Shown: piece after piece, positions 28,058 to 37,026 of the stretch
How the letters are laid out: each line of letters starts with the position of its first letter
Numbering within the stretch: the first letter of the stretch is position 1
From: Ochrobactrum sp. BTU1
GTDB lineage: Bacteria; Pseudomonadota; Alphaproteobacteria; Rhizobiales; Rhizobiaceae
Length of the DNA: 64,000 bases
Reading direction: 5' to 3'
Assembly (NCBI GenBank): GCA_018798825.1
Contig: CP076356.1
Coordinates: 434,001-498,000 of the forward strand
Notes under the pieces: model-generated
Seen by the model: the letters and a program-made list of their open reading frames with translations, nothing else
What the model was told of the DNA's origin: nothing
Database searches by the model: none
Position numbers and translations under genes: made by a program

Positions 28058-30772
28058 CTATAGGATGTGGTCGCCGATAAACACGCCGCTCACACCGTTC
28101 ATAGCACCAACCATCTCAAAGTTTGTCAATCCGAAGTCCGTGCGTAACCCGCCTCGATTAATTTCATCACGCAGTTGATCAAGAACCGTTATCTCCTCAC
28201 TCCAACCCAAAACTTTGGCGAGATAATAGTCGGCGCTCAGTCCATGACAAAGACATAAGGATTGATATCGGGTACCAATTCGATTTCTGACAATAGCCAT
28301 GTCTTCATCATAGCCGGTCTGAGACATAAATGGTCTAATCGATCTCCTCGAGAACCCGAAACCATTCGTTCCATGACACCACGATGAAGTCCGAATATTA
28401 TCGTGGTCGAGATCGGGCCAACCTAGCTCGGTCCTTAGCGAAGTCTCGCGCAAGACATTGAATTCGATTAGTTTTCTTGCTTGCGGGTCCTCAAATGAAA
28501 AATACGTCATGTAGTCGGCTAACGCAGAGGAAACACCCGCCGTGCCATGGGCATATCCAATAAGCGTATTTTCGCGGATCAAGTCTGGTGCTCGCCGCAG
28601 CAAAACGCGATAGGCCAGTTCGGCGATACGCTGAATAGCAGCGGAAATTGGATACTCGCTTAAAAGCGCGTGTAGGCGGATCAACATCTCCAGTGTACCT
28701 GCGACCCCAGATACGTTATCCATCTGAAAATAACTCCGGTAATCGGTGGTTATCAAAGTGTAGCTAAGCTTCGAAAGCTCGGTCTCTAAAGTCTTCATAA
28801 CAGGGATTAAGCTGTGTTTTTCAATTTCACAGAGTGCCCAAATTGTCCCTGCGGTACCGATGTAGGCTCCGAGTGATGCATATTGCAGAAATGTCAATTG
28901 CTGGCGGATCTGCTTTGATATCTGCTTTGCTAACGCCAAGAAGTCCGGTCGGCCGACGCGCCCGCCAATAACGTTGTAGGCTAACGCGATACCGGCTAGC
29001 CCATTGTAAAGGCAAATTTCACTGATGCCGGCCCTCACAGCCTTGTCTTCAAACGCATTGATTTGACGCCAGTATATAATATCGCGGTGCCGGCACATCT
29101 TCGCTTTAATCTGGTCCATCGCGTGGATTGAGCAGTCATTAAACCAAGTCTTGCTGGTCGTATATTCTGGCGTGGTCTCTTGTTTAGAGATGTTCGGAGT
29201 GTGCCCAGTTTTCATCCCGATGCGTACGTTGTATGCGGAAAAAGCGTATTCAATATCTTCGGCAAGCAGCTTCGCAACTTCGGTGTCGTCACGGTCTAAT
29301 TGATGCTCAAATTTATACCTGGGTGAGTGGTGGAGAGGAATGTCGATGAGTGCGCCCTTGCCGTCACGGATATGACATCCATTAAATGATACCTCAAAAT
29401 AAGGCACATCACCGTTTAATAAGTCTGTAATCTCTGAATGAAGTACTGTATAGTCAAAATAATCCTCGCATAGGACATTTACGTCCCGTTGCATTGTGCT
29501 CTGATGCAGCGTGACCGGATGGCCAGAATTATATATAATTTTCAAATATTCTTCTGTTGCTCTGAATATCACGCGGACACTTGCATCTTGGAAAATCGCG
29601 CTTATTGCATCACAGAAAATTTTCTTATCTTGATAAATTACCTCTAAAGCTTCGTGGCATCCGTCGATAACTTCAGCTCGATATTCACGAAAATCAATTA
29701 GCTGACCATCCTCCCACACCTCAGCCTCATTCATTCCTGTAACAAATGGAGTCACTTCCATCCGAAGTGTACTCTTCCGCCGTTGCGGATTGAAAGTGGC
29801 TTTCAAATCCGTCATCGCTTGCGGCGAAGCACTTAGCGGGCTTGTTTCGACTTGATCTTCTACGGCATGAGTTGGCAACAGGAGCGAAGCATAGGAGTGA
29901 TAATAACTGGGATTGTCCTTTTTTACCGTCGGTGTGCAGGAAAATAGCGTCTCCAGGTCAACGATGACCGGGTATTCTCCATGGGCAATAACGTTTTCCA
30001 TGTGAAGATCCGTGGAACCAAACACTGAAGCGATCGCTAGGAGTGAACCGTAACGTCGGTAATAGTTATGGGCGCCACCCGGTGCACATTCAAAATGGCG
30101 GACAGCCTCGACCCACCCATAAGTCCCTTTGTCGACGACCCTTGGAGCTTTATGGGTGATTGCGCTTCGTTTATTCCACCAATCGACAAATTGCCCATAT
30201 CCAACATCAGTTTTTAAATTCCGAGGTTTATAATAGAGCGTTAAAATTTCACTTTGATCCAGTTTGTAAGCAATGCGAGCTCCGCATTGGAGACCGCGAT
30301 GAAAATCACCTACAGGGGTTATCTTTCGAACCACGAGTTTTGAACAGTTTCCAACCAACTGACGGACGACTTCATGAAGATCAGTCTCGATGCGTCGCAG
30401 AAGGGTGATAAGATTCCTTCCGATAAGCGTGGATTGTGGTGGCCAAATGGCTTGAAGGCCCGGATACTTGGTGTAAAGCGCGTGGAGATTGTTTGGCTTC
30501 AAGAGATTTCGGCAAAAATAGTCAAAACGCTGTTCCTCTGTTGTCCCTTCGAGCACTTCTCGCTTATCTGCATGATTAAGCTCGAGGATTAGAATGCGCT
30601 CCCATAACGTTCGAAGAACTGGCATGTACGATTCTTGGATCAAATCGTCCAACACGTCATCAGAGATAACAACTGGCGACGCCGACCTGATTTCAGCTAT
30701 TCGATCGACGAGGATCCCTTGATATATAGTCGAAAAAGCTTGATTTTCGAATATTCGGCTGTTTGTTTTCAC
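28058..30772 (-). CDS. lanM: Class II lanthipeptide synthetase LanM
   Basis: 904 residues, bifunctional. The N-terminal dehydratase is recognisable from LVVRKITPVGDFHRGLQ (about 140), the kinase-like TDLHMENVIAHG (about 252) and PVIVDLETLF (about 266). These phosphorylate then eliminate Ser/Thr in the precursor. The C-terminal LanC-like cyclase has GLAGIALAY, AHGTAGVSSAL (about 740), WCHGTNG (about 799) and LCHGLS (about 842), the last two giving the zinc ligands Cys, Cys and His. Both halves appear intact. The start is a GTG at 30772 with no obvious ribosome site; the protein is somewhat shorter than most LanM at the N-terminus. No LanT transporter or leader protease is adjacent. Confidence 0.92.
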   Translation of the reverse strand: MKTNSRIFENQAFSTIYQGILVDRIAEIRSASPVVISDDVLDDLIQESYMPVLRTLWERILILELNHADKREVLEGTTEEQRFDYFCRNLLKPNNLHALYTKYPGLQAIWPPQSTLIGRNLITLLRRIETDLHEVVRQLVGNCSKLVVRKITPVGDFHRGLQCGARIAYKLDQSEILTLYYKPRNLKTDVGYGQFVDWWNKRSAITHKAPRVVDKGTYGWVEAVRHFECAPGGAHNYYRRYGSLLAIASVFGSTDLHMENVIAHGEYPVIVDLETLFSCTPTVKKDNPSYYHSYASLLLPTHAVEDQVETSPLSASPQAMTDLKATFNPQRRKSTLRMEVTPFVTGMNEAEVWEDGQLIDFREYRAEVIDGCHEALEVIYQDKKIFCDAISAIFQDASVRVIFRATEEYLKIIYNSGHPVTLHQSTMQRDVNVLCEDYFDYTVLHSEITDLLNGDVPYFEVSFNGCHIRDGKGALIDIPLHHSPRYKFEHQLDRDDTEVAKLLAEDIEYAFSAYNVRIGMKTGHTPNISKQETTPEYTTSKTWFNDCSIHAMDQIKAKMCRHRDIIYWRQINAFEDKAVRAGISEICLYNGLAGIALAYNVIGGRVGRPDFLALAKQISKQIRQQLTFLQYASLGAYIGTAGTIWALCEIEKHSLIPVMKTLETELSKLSYTLITTDYRSYFQMDNVSGVAGTLEMLIRLHALLSEYPISAAIQRIAELAYRVLLRRAPDLIRENTLIGYAHGTAGVSSALADYMTYFSFEDPQARKLIEFNVLRETSLRTELGWPDLDHDNIRTSSWCHGTNGFGFSRRSIRPFMSQTGYDEDMAIVRNRIGTRYQSLCLCHGLSADYYLAKVLGWSEEITVLDQLRDEINRGGLRTDFGLTNFEMVGAMNGVSGVFIGDHIL

Positions 30773-31168
30773 GAGAAGCGACCGGGGGTTTCTTCGAGAA
30801 ATATCGAAATCATGGGATTGTGCTCATGAGCAGGTTATTCGCTAGGAGACAACACGTCGAAACGGAAAGATCTCAACGCTCTCGCTCAGGGAGAGTCAAT
30901 AAAGCTACTTTCATAACCAATCAGTGACAACGGGCCAGGTCCCGAGGGTACACATCAGCAATCACTGTGCCATCCAGAAGTTTGTTTTTGGCTAGCTGAA
31001 GAAAATGGCCGTGAAAAGACTTTCGAATCGTCAGTGCTTGCAGAGCTGAGTGGCGTTTGGCGCGACTAGAATTGTGCAAAAACCGGAAGTGTACTAACCA
31101 CTTCTATTGCGGTCCCCACACAGACCGATTGCTACTGCGCCACTCAGGCAATGCGCTGCGTAAGCGGG
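30773..31168. other. Gap between lanA2 and lanM
   Basis: About 400 bases, mostly non-coding, presumed leader of the lanM transcript. Short minus-strand frames run through 30910-31060 without start codons; none has a Cys-rich end like the two precursors. Confidence 0.3.
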
Positions 31169-31315
31169 CTATTGAAGGCAACCACTTTGCCCACAACTGG
31201 AACAGGCTGCGGTTCCGCAGCTATTGTCGCTACACAGCTCACTTGACCGTTTGAATGCAAGTTTTTCACCAACAACTGTGGATGCAAGTGATACGTCTAA
31301 AAATGAAGCAATCAT
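31169..31315 (-). CDS. Putative lanthipeptide/RiPP precursor (LanA2)
   Basis: 48 residues, read from the gap upstream of lanM and on its strand. AAGGA lies 9 bases before the ATG. The leader, MIASFLDVSLASTVVGEK, is Cys-free. The C-terminal half is loaded with Cys, Ser and Gly: SSELCSDNSC, GTAACSSCG, QSGCLQ, giving five cysteines in about 21 residues with Ser or Thr before most of them. The VVG-charged motif at the leader end matches LanA1 (FVVGKR versus TVVGEK). Composition, position and shared motif make it a likely second LanM substrate. It has not the length or hydrophobicity of a chance frame, but no homology is known to me. Confidence 0.62.
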   Translation of the reverse strand: MIASFLDVSLASTVVGEKLAFKRSSELCSDNSCGTAACSSCGQSGCLQ

Positions 31316-31941
31316 TGTACTGGTTCCTTGTACAGCTCAAATTCTCCCGTTTTCCTCCTACGCGGGTAGGGGGAGACAAGCATCATTTTAGTGAATTTGG
31401 GCGACAGGATATATTCCTATAAATGTCTAGTAGAAATTGCGAAAAGACAATTTTGTACCGCCTGTGGACATGGGCCGGTGTCTCCTCCCGTTTACTGGTG
31501 TTCGGAACGATGTCTTTCCTCCTTTAAAATTCGATAACAGTCTGTAGGTTTCTTCTATCACTACGGTCATAGCGCAGGTTTTCCGCCGATCTCCTTTCAG
31601 TGAGGGTGCCAAGATGAAATGAATTTCTTTTTATTGGAGGGCTCACGCCATTGACCGCGCTAGCTGTGACGACATTCATTGCAACTTGATGTTTCTTCGT
31701 CCAAAGATCACAAAGGCCTGATATTATCTGATATTGTTCGCCGCAAACCCTAGAGTATCGTTCCCTATTTTAGGTAGTTGAAAAATAGAAAAATAAAACA
31801 TAAGTTCCTACCCGTGATCACATATGTTCTTCAGGTTAAAATTTATTCTGAGGAATTTAATTTGCTATTTGGTATATCAAGATATTTTAATAATAAACTA
31901 GCAATCAATATTATTTTAGAAAATTATTAAGGAGAATCGTA
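31316..31941. other. Intergenic region, AT-rich toward the secreted peptide gene
   Basis: Divergent spacer between lanA2 and the Cys-rich secreted peptide. A minus-strand frame at about 31427-31567 encodes a Cys-free, basic peptide with weak start signals, not called. From about 31740 to 31930 the DNA is AT-rich. Promoters for both directions should lie here. Confidence 0.35.
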
Positions 31942-32130
31942 ATGACTAGGTATATCTTTAGATTTATTTTGACTTCAGCATGCATTGCGGGTTTTACACA
32001 AGCATCATCGGCCTGTGTGTTTGGTGGAAAGGATCCCGTTTCCTGCATCGAAAAATGCTCCCAGTCACCAACGGAGATTGGCGTACCAACATGTATTGTG
32101 GGTTCGACAATGCATGGCGCTAACCGGTGA
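31942..32130 (+). CDS. Small secreted Cys-containing peptide
   Basis: 62 residues with a clear ribosome site (AAGGAG, 7 bases before the ATG). The N-terminus MTRYIFRFILTSACIAGFTQ is a signal peptide with likely cleavage at ASSA. The mature part of about 38 residues holds four cysteines (ACVFGG, VSCIEKC, PTCIV), suggesting disulfide bonds. Two strong hairpins follow the stop, as for highly expressed small secreted proteins. It is divergent from the lanthipeptide locus. It could be an unrelated secreted peptide, an immunity factor or a bacteriocin; sequence alone does not say. Confidence 0.6.
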   Translation: MTRYIFRFILTSACIAGFTQASSACVFGGKDPVSCIEKCSQSPTEIGVPTCIVGSTMHGANR

Positions 32131-32147
32131 CAGATCGTAGGGAACAA

Positions 32148-32217
32148 CGCCGGACTTTAACTTCCGGCGACTGAAGCGATTGCGACGAGGCTACATATAA
32201 TTCTTAGCCTCGTCGCA
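32148..32217 (+). terminator. Two tandem hairpins after the secreted peptide gene
   Basis: First stem CGCCGGA (32148-32154) with TCCGGCG (32163-32169). Second stem, a perfect 13 bp, TGCGACGAGGCTA (32181-32193) with TAGCCTCGTCGCA (32205-32217). They start 18 bases after the stop codon. T runs are absent, so they may act as 3' stabilisers or bidirectional stops. Confidence 0.6.
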
Positions 32218-32798
32218 GTAACGAATGATCGAGGATTCATCGATTGAAGCTGTCGCAGCAACGCGAACAATCCAACTTTTGGTTTCGAAAAGCAGTAACA
32301 ACGGTCGTTCAACAGGTGTTCTATGCGAATGTACTCGATTAGTCGACGATTAGATAGAAATGCCAGATCCAAGAGGCCAAGCACGAATATGTCAGGGGAC
32401 ATAACATTTAGAAAGCAGTGATGCCTTCACGCCGCACGTTGGAGGCCTAGAGTCATCGCAGTTTCAGAAAATTGCAGAGGCAGTTTGGAAGAGGCCCGCC
32501 CATTCTACAGATTTTTTAAGTCTTGAAGGTTTACTGGCATTTGCCGTCTGAAACGCAGATCGGTTATCTTACGTCTAGATTTTAGAGAGATGGATTTCAA
32601 CAACTCCAGCGATTTTAGCTTTGGTTAAAATGAATACGAAATGATGAAGTCGTCAAATGATGCGTTAGAGGAATTCGCCAGCCGAGCCCAAGCGGGAAAT
32701 TACATTATGGGACGTTGAGTTCCACGTGGCGTTCGCAAGATATTAACTTTCAGGACATTCCGAGGCTCCCATATTTCGGGTTTTGGAGCAATAATTTC
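32218..32798. other. Intergenic region before the DMT exporter
   Basis: No convincing gene. The 25-codon frame at 32641-32718 is too short and unsupported. GGAG at 32785-32788 is the ribosome site of the next gene. Confidence 0.3.
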
Positions 32799-33707
32799 AT
32801 GAATACTATTTCTAAGTCATTCAGCGTGGCACATGGCGCAGCCTTTATGGTCGGTAGCGGGGCAAGCTACGCGGGCGTTAATGTCATAACTCAATGGATG
32901 GTTACTCGCATCGGTATGTCTTCCGTAACGATCGCCTTGTTTCAGTATTCAATAGCCGCGATTATAACACTCCTATGTGTCGGGCCACCCACAATTTTGG
33001 GACTACGTACCCGGCATTTGGGATGGCATCTAATTCGCGTCTGTCTCGTGGTAACGAGTGTGCAACTATGGGTATATGCTTTGAATCGCATCCCGATTTG
33101 GCAAGCCATAGCTTTGTCTATGACTACACCGTTCTTTGTAATTTCCGCCGCGCGTTCTTTCCTTGGCGAGAAGGTCACTGCCCATCGGCTGGCTATGACC
33201 CTCTTGGGCTTCATCGGTGCACTGATTATAATTGCGCCTGGGTCAAAGCATTATAGCGCATATTCGCTCTTGCCGTTGGCAGTTGCAGCGCTTTGGGCTG
33301 GTTACTCAATAATCACCAAGCATCTGACGAAGTTCGAGAAACCTTCTGAGACCTCTCTATACATGCTCCTGCTTATAACGCCGTTTAACGGGGCCGTTTG
33401 GCTCATCGTCAACGGTGGACTGCCGACAAGTGCCGGCTACTCTACGGAAAGTTGGTTGCCAATACTCGCGCTGGGCTCGCTCACGGCTTTGGCGCAGTAC
33501 CTTCAAGCGAGAGCTTACACCGTTGCAGACGTTGCCTTTCTTCAGCCGTTCGATGACCTTCGACTTCCAATTAACGTGCTTTTGGCCTGGCTTGTGTTCG
33601 CCGAAAGGCCAGCCAACGCATTCTGGCTAGGCGGTGCCCTTATCGCGGGAGCATCCTTTTTCCTTTTGCACCGAGAACGAGGTATCGGCAATTTGGAAAG
33701 AAATTGA
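32799..33707 (+). CDS. DMT-superfamily (EamA) transporter
   Basis: 302 residues from the ATG at 32799, with GGAG 10 bases upstream; an in-frame TTG further upstream adds a polar tail unlike the family. Ten membrane helices arranged as two EamA repeats, with the usual MTTPFFVISAARSFLGEKV at the end of repeat 1 and YTVADVAFLQPFDDLRLP plus VFAERP in repeat 2. EamA proteins mostly export amino acids or other metabolites, or take up nucleosides. It lies two kilobases from the lanthipeptide genes on the opposite strand; a role in peptide export is unlikely given the family's small substrates. Confidence 0.82.
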   Translation: MNTISKSFSVAHGAAFMVGSGASYAGVNVITQWMVTRIGMSSVTIALFQYSIAAIITLLCVGPPTILGLRTRHLGWHLIRVCLVVTSVQLWVYALNRIPIWQAIALSMTTPFFVISAARSFLGEKVTAHRLAMTLLGFIGALIIIAPGSKHYSAYSLLPLAVAALWAGYSIITKHLTKFEKPSETSLYMLLLITPFNGAVWLIVNGGLPTSAGYSTESWLPILALGSLTALAQYLQARAYTVADVAFLQPFDDLRLPINVLLAWLVFAERPANAFWLGGALIAGASFFLLHRERGIGNLERN

Positions 33708-33924
33708 ACATTTGCAGCTTTCGATAATCCAAACTTATCAATTCTGTTCTATTCAATAATATATATAGCTTCTTCACTTGGCCGAAATTCAAAGAGTTCA
33801 GTGTAATATTAGTCAAGATCCCAATAATCATCGGGATTGAATTTGCCAGTCAATAATAGCAATAGATGAGAAGAGCGTTTAGCATCATACTGATAGTCTT
33901 TCTAGGAAGCTAAAGGGAAGCGCC

Positions 33925-34062
33925 ATGATTGATACTATATTTGGCTTTGCGGGGGCTTACTCGTATTGTTTCATTCCCCCGCAGATGTTTGACAAAGAAA
34001 CCTATACCGAGGACGAGTTGGAGTATTTAGCCTACCTTCATCCGTTTAGCTTTTGGTTTTAG
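33925..34062 (+). CDS. Small protein between DMT exporter and AraC regulator
   Basis: 45 residues: MIDTIFGFAGAYSYCFIPPQ then MFDKETYTEDELEYLAYLHP and FSFWF. AAGGGAAGCGCC precedes the ATG, a credible ribosome site. The composition is aromatic-rich and acidic with a hydrophobic N-terminus. No family recognised. It is convergent with the AraC-type gene. Could be a genuine microprotein; short length keeps confidence low. Confidence 0.4.
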   Translation: MIDTIFGFAGAYSYCFIPPQMFDKETYTEDELEYLAYLHPFSFWF

Positions 34063-34237
34063 GACGCTGTTGAGCTCCAGGCGCTGTAAATCCAATTCAG
34101 CGGGCCGCTTAAGCGCCACGCCTCCATTTCTTTGTATTAGAAGTGCCCGTAAGGCGGCGGGCGACCGAGGAGCCAAGTCCTCGGTCTCACTTACGCACGC
34201 CCTCGAGAGTCGCGCTGAATATAGGTAATCAATACGC

Positions 34238-35257
34238 TTACCATATCCCAAGCTTACGAGCTTGCACCGACAGATGATCATGAAGAGTATGGATCTTTGC
34301 TTCGGAAAAATTAACAGGGGTGTTGTTCTTAATAATCGCTTTTGGTGGAGAGCCGAAACGCGAACTAAACGCCTTGGCAAACCGCGCCGCATCGAGAAAA
34401 CCGGACCGGTAGGCGACCTCTTTGAGAGTGGCCGGCTTCGGGCCCGCATTGATAATTTCTCGATACGCTAGATCCAGACGTCTTTCACGAATGAGTTTGG
34501 CAACACCCCCATCGCTTTCAAATGAACGATAAAGATGCGAGCGCGATACCTTGAACTGGCTGACGATGAGAGATGGTCCAAGTAATGGATTCGTGCGGTT
34601 CTCATCGATGAAGTCCATAATACGCCGTCTCATCGTAAAGTTAATGGATCCAACTGTGTCATTGCCTATTCCCAAACCGAGCACAGCTGAACGCAGTAAC
34701 AGCATTACGGCATCGTACGCATTCGTCGTTTCGGCGGCGTTTAGATCCGAGGACACATCATTGAGTGATTTAAGAAAACCCAAGAGAAGTCGAGTGTTTG
34801 GCAAATTCGCTCTAAGCACCGTCCCATGAAGACTGCGGCCGCCAGACATTCGTTCCAACTCTTCTCTAGGCAAAACGACAGTAATTCTCGCACCTGCTGA
34901 TGCGTTACTCTTTATAGTCTTTGCCAAATCAAGAATAACAATGTCACCGAACTCGGCGTTTACGTCGACTTCGCCGAAATTGCCAACCAAATTCCCTTCC
35001 ATGATTACTTGAAGGATATACTGGTTCATTCCTCCTTGCGCTATAATCCTATGAGTACGCTGGTATCTCTGGGCATTGTGAGTTGTCGATCCAACAAGCA
35101 TCCCCCCGACTGGATGGGAATGAAGCGTTCCCGAAAACCCTCCAATCACTTCCTCATTTGTCGAGGATAGATCGTAAATTGGCTTTACAGCATCGCGCCA
35201 AAAATCATCTCGATCTTGAACGTCGATCATCTCAGTCGATAAAAATAGGCCTCTCAT
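34238..35257 (-). CDS. AraC-family transcriptional regulator
   Basis: 339 residues from the ATG at 35257, six bases after GGGGGAAG; an ATG at 35278 is in frame. N-terminal 190 residues resemble the AraC-binding-like domain 2 (start MRGLFLSTEMIDVQDRDDFW, later MNQYILQVIMEGN). The C-terminal AraC double helix-turn-helix includes SQFKVSRSHLYRSFESDGG and LKEVAYRSGFLDAARFAKAFSSRFG followed by PPKA. Cytoplasmic activator; target unknown, with the divergent metalloprotease gene as one candidate. Confidence 0.88.
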   Translation of the reverse strand: MRGLFLSTEMIDVQDRDDFWRDAVKPIYDLSSTNEEVIGGFSGTLHSHPVGGMLVGSTTHNAQRYQRTHRIIAQGGMNQYILQVIMEGNLVGNFGEVDVNAEFGDIVILDLAKTIKSNASAGARITVVLPREELERMSGGRSLHGTVLRANLPNTRLLLGFLKSLNDVSSDLNAAETTNAYDAVMLLLRSAVLGLGIGNDTVGSINFTMRRRIMDFIDENRTNPLLGPSLIVSQFKVSRSHLYRSFESDGGVAKLIRERRLDLAYREIINAGPKPATLKEVAYRSGFLDAARFAKAFSSRFGSPPKAIIKNNTPVNFSEAKIHTLHDHLSVQARKLGIW

Positions 35258-35942
35258 CAGTGCTTCCCCCATATACACCGTATGCCCTAAAAATTTCCAA
35301 ATCTTCTGAAAATATAGTCTCTAACAAAAATAATACTTCGAAACGAAATGAACAAAGCAAGTGATTGCTTTCTGTCGAAAGGCGACGATATATATAATTA
35401 ATGTGATAAACAAGCACAAGCAACAGAAATTCTTTTGTTAGAGATTGTTTGAAAGCATATATTGAATATACCGTCAGGTTGGAAATCATCGCGATGCTCA
35501 GCCGCTCAAAGTTCTACCTAGAACGCTATACGGTATAGATTTGGACTAAACGCTTCGAACCTCGCCTTCCGTATGTGCAGTCCTTGTAGGTTGAGGTGGT
35601 GCAGTCATCATCGCTCCAGGCAAAAGTATTGGATAGTTGCATGCGTAGTTCTTTGGACCTGACCCAATCGCTTTAGGAGTGAGGGTCAACGAGCTTTTCT
35701 ACCCTGTGTAGAAAACGACCGAGGGCACGAATGGCAGGTGAATTGTCTGGCGCGTAGCCACTATATACTAAATTTCACGGTACCCTGCACAGGTAGCTAA
35801 GTCTGGCGATAAAAAAATCTTGATGAACAATCAAAGACGCGAAAGCGGGTCGCTATTAGTTAGAGTTACGGATCTTTTCTGATTCACCTAAGATTTCACT
35901 AGGGCCACGTCGCCATTCTTTGGATTAACAAGGAACAATGAG
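35258..35942. other. Divergent intergenic region
   Basis: About 680 bases between the AraC-type gene and the metalloprotease gene, with no supported coding frame. It should carry the promoters of both genes. AAGGA at about 35930 is the ribosome site for the downstream start. Confidence 0.35.
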
Positions 35943-36980
35943 TTGTACGGTATATTTAGCATAGTGAGCATTAGCCAGTGTTTTTGCGTCGCTTTGATTT
36001 GTACGCCGTTATCGGCTCTTTCCCAACCAAACACGACACATGTCTGCATGTTTGTGGACGACCAACCCAGCCACGCTCCCTATAACGCGGCCTCTACATA
36101 TCGGGTACACCGAGGTGAACCGGCGTCTATAGGCGCGAGTGCTATCATGAATGTTCGGCTCAATGACGCCTATGGCCAACAAATATTCGTACAAGAATCC
36201 CAGACCGTTTATCACGCAGTCAACTTACAGCCAATTATCGACCGTGCAATCACGCTTTGGAATGGGCGTCTACGGCAATTCGACTTGCCGAGTCAACGCT
36301 TTCACATCCGTGGAATAGACATTCGACAACCGAATGAAGTGGAAATCATAGTCGATGCGCAGTCGGTTTCAGGGCAGGGGCCTGGGGCGGTTCTTGCACG
36401 TTCCGAACCCTTTGAAACTGGCACATTTCCTGGAATCCCCCATGGGTTAATCCGTTTTTATGGTAACTGGAGTTATTCTGATCGGTGGGAGGCTTTACGG
36501 GAGGCTTTCCCGCGATACGCATCCGATTCTGTTGTCGCCGAAGCCTTGGTCTATCTTGTTGTTCTTCACGAGTTAGGTCACATTATGGGGCTTGCTCATC
36601 CGGGTGAGGCTCCAGTCGGCCGCGACGTACCTGCGACCGGCTCAGGAATAATTCGTGTGCTGAATATGCCTTTCGCGTCGGACGGGCGTCCACCGATCAT
36701 GCTGCCGGATAGTTTGGATTATTTTCGAGCGCTTCGTCGTTATCGCGGAACGCCTATCAGTTGGGAGGACATCGACATCACTCCGGCAGAAGCAGGAGCA
36801 CTGGCGGACGTGATAAAAGGCCAATGTACAAGTACTGAAGCTGAGTCCACTATAAGCAGCTTCGAGACCCACAAGCTTGCGACCGATTCAACTGGATGCG
36901 GCAAATTGAAATACGTTCGGCGATTGATGTTCTATACAACATTGCCAAGTTTGTTCGGTATTTTTTCATCAACTCAGTAA
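35943..36980 (+). CDS. Secreted matrixin-like zinc metalloprotease
   Basis: 345 residues from a TTG at 35943 (GTG at 35964 is the alternative). Signal peptide ends near PLSALSQ. The zinc motif HELGHIMGLAH (about residue 209) has all three histidines and the catalytic glutamate of metzincins, with a downstream hydrophobic NMPF stretch that may be the Met-turn. Upstream, IDRAITLWNGRL is the helix that opens matrixin-type catalytic domains. A short ATG frame (35938-35964) ends at the GTG with overlapping TAGTG. Likely exported to periplasm or medium. Substrate unknown. Confidence 0.78.
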   Translation: MYGIFSIVSISQCFCVALICTPLSALSQPNTTHVCMFVDDQPSHAPYNAASTYRVHRGEPASIGASAIMNVRLNDAYGQQIFVQESQTVYHAVNLQPIIDRAITLWNGRLRQFDLPSQRFHIRGIDIRQPNEVEIIVDAQSVSGQGPGAVLARSEPFETGTFPGIPHGLIRFYGNWSYSDRWEALREAFPRYASDSVVAEALVYLVVLHELGHIMGLAHPGEAPVGRDVPATGSGIIRVLNMPFASDGRPPIMLPDSLDYFRALRRYRGTPISWEDIDITPAEAGALADVIKGQCTSTEAESTISSFETHKLATDSTGCGKLKYVRRLMFYTTLPSLFGIFSSTQ

Positions 36981-37026
36981 GCACTGAATCACTCCAACAC
37001 ATTTTTCTCAAGGAATGGATCAAACC

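Noticed and set aside
31427..31567. Third lanthipeptide precursor upstream of LanA2
   Set aside because: The 47-codon frame has no Cys and its ribosome site is 20 bases off; composition does not match the other two.
32641..32718. 25-codon frame before the DMT transporter
   Set aside because: No supported ribosome site and too short to judge.
32799..33707. DMT protein as the lanthipeptide exporter
   Set aside because: EamA proteins move small metabolites; lanthipeptide export normally uses ABC proteins, and the gene is 1.5 kb away on the other strand.
35590..35660. Cys-containing short minus frame in the AraC-protease spacer
   Set aside because: No ribosome site; the pattern is within chance for a 680-base spacer.
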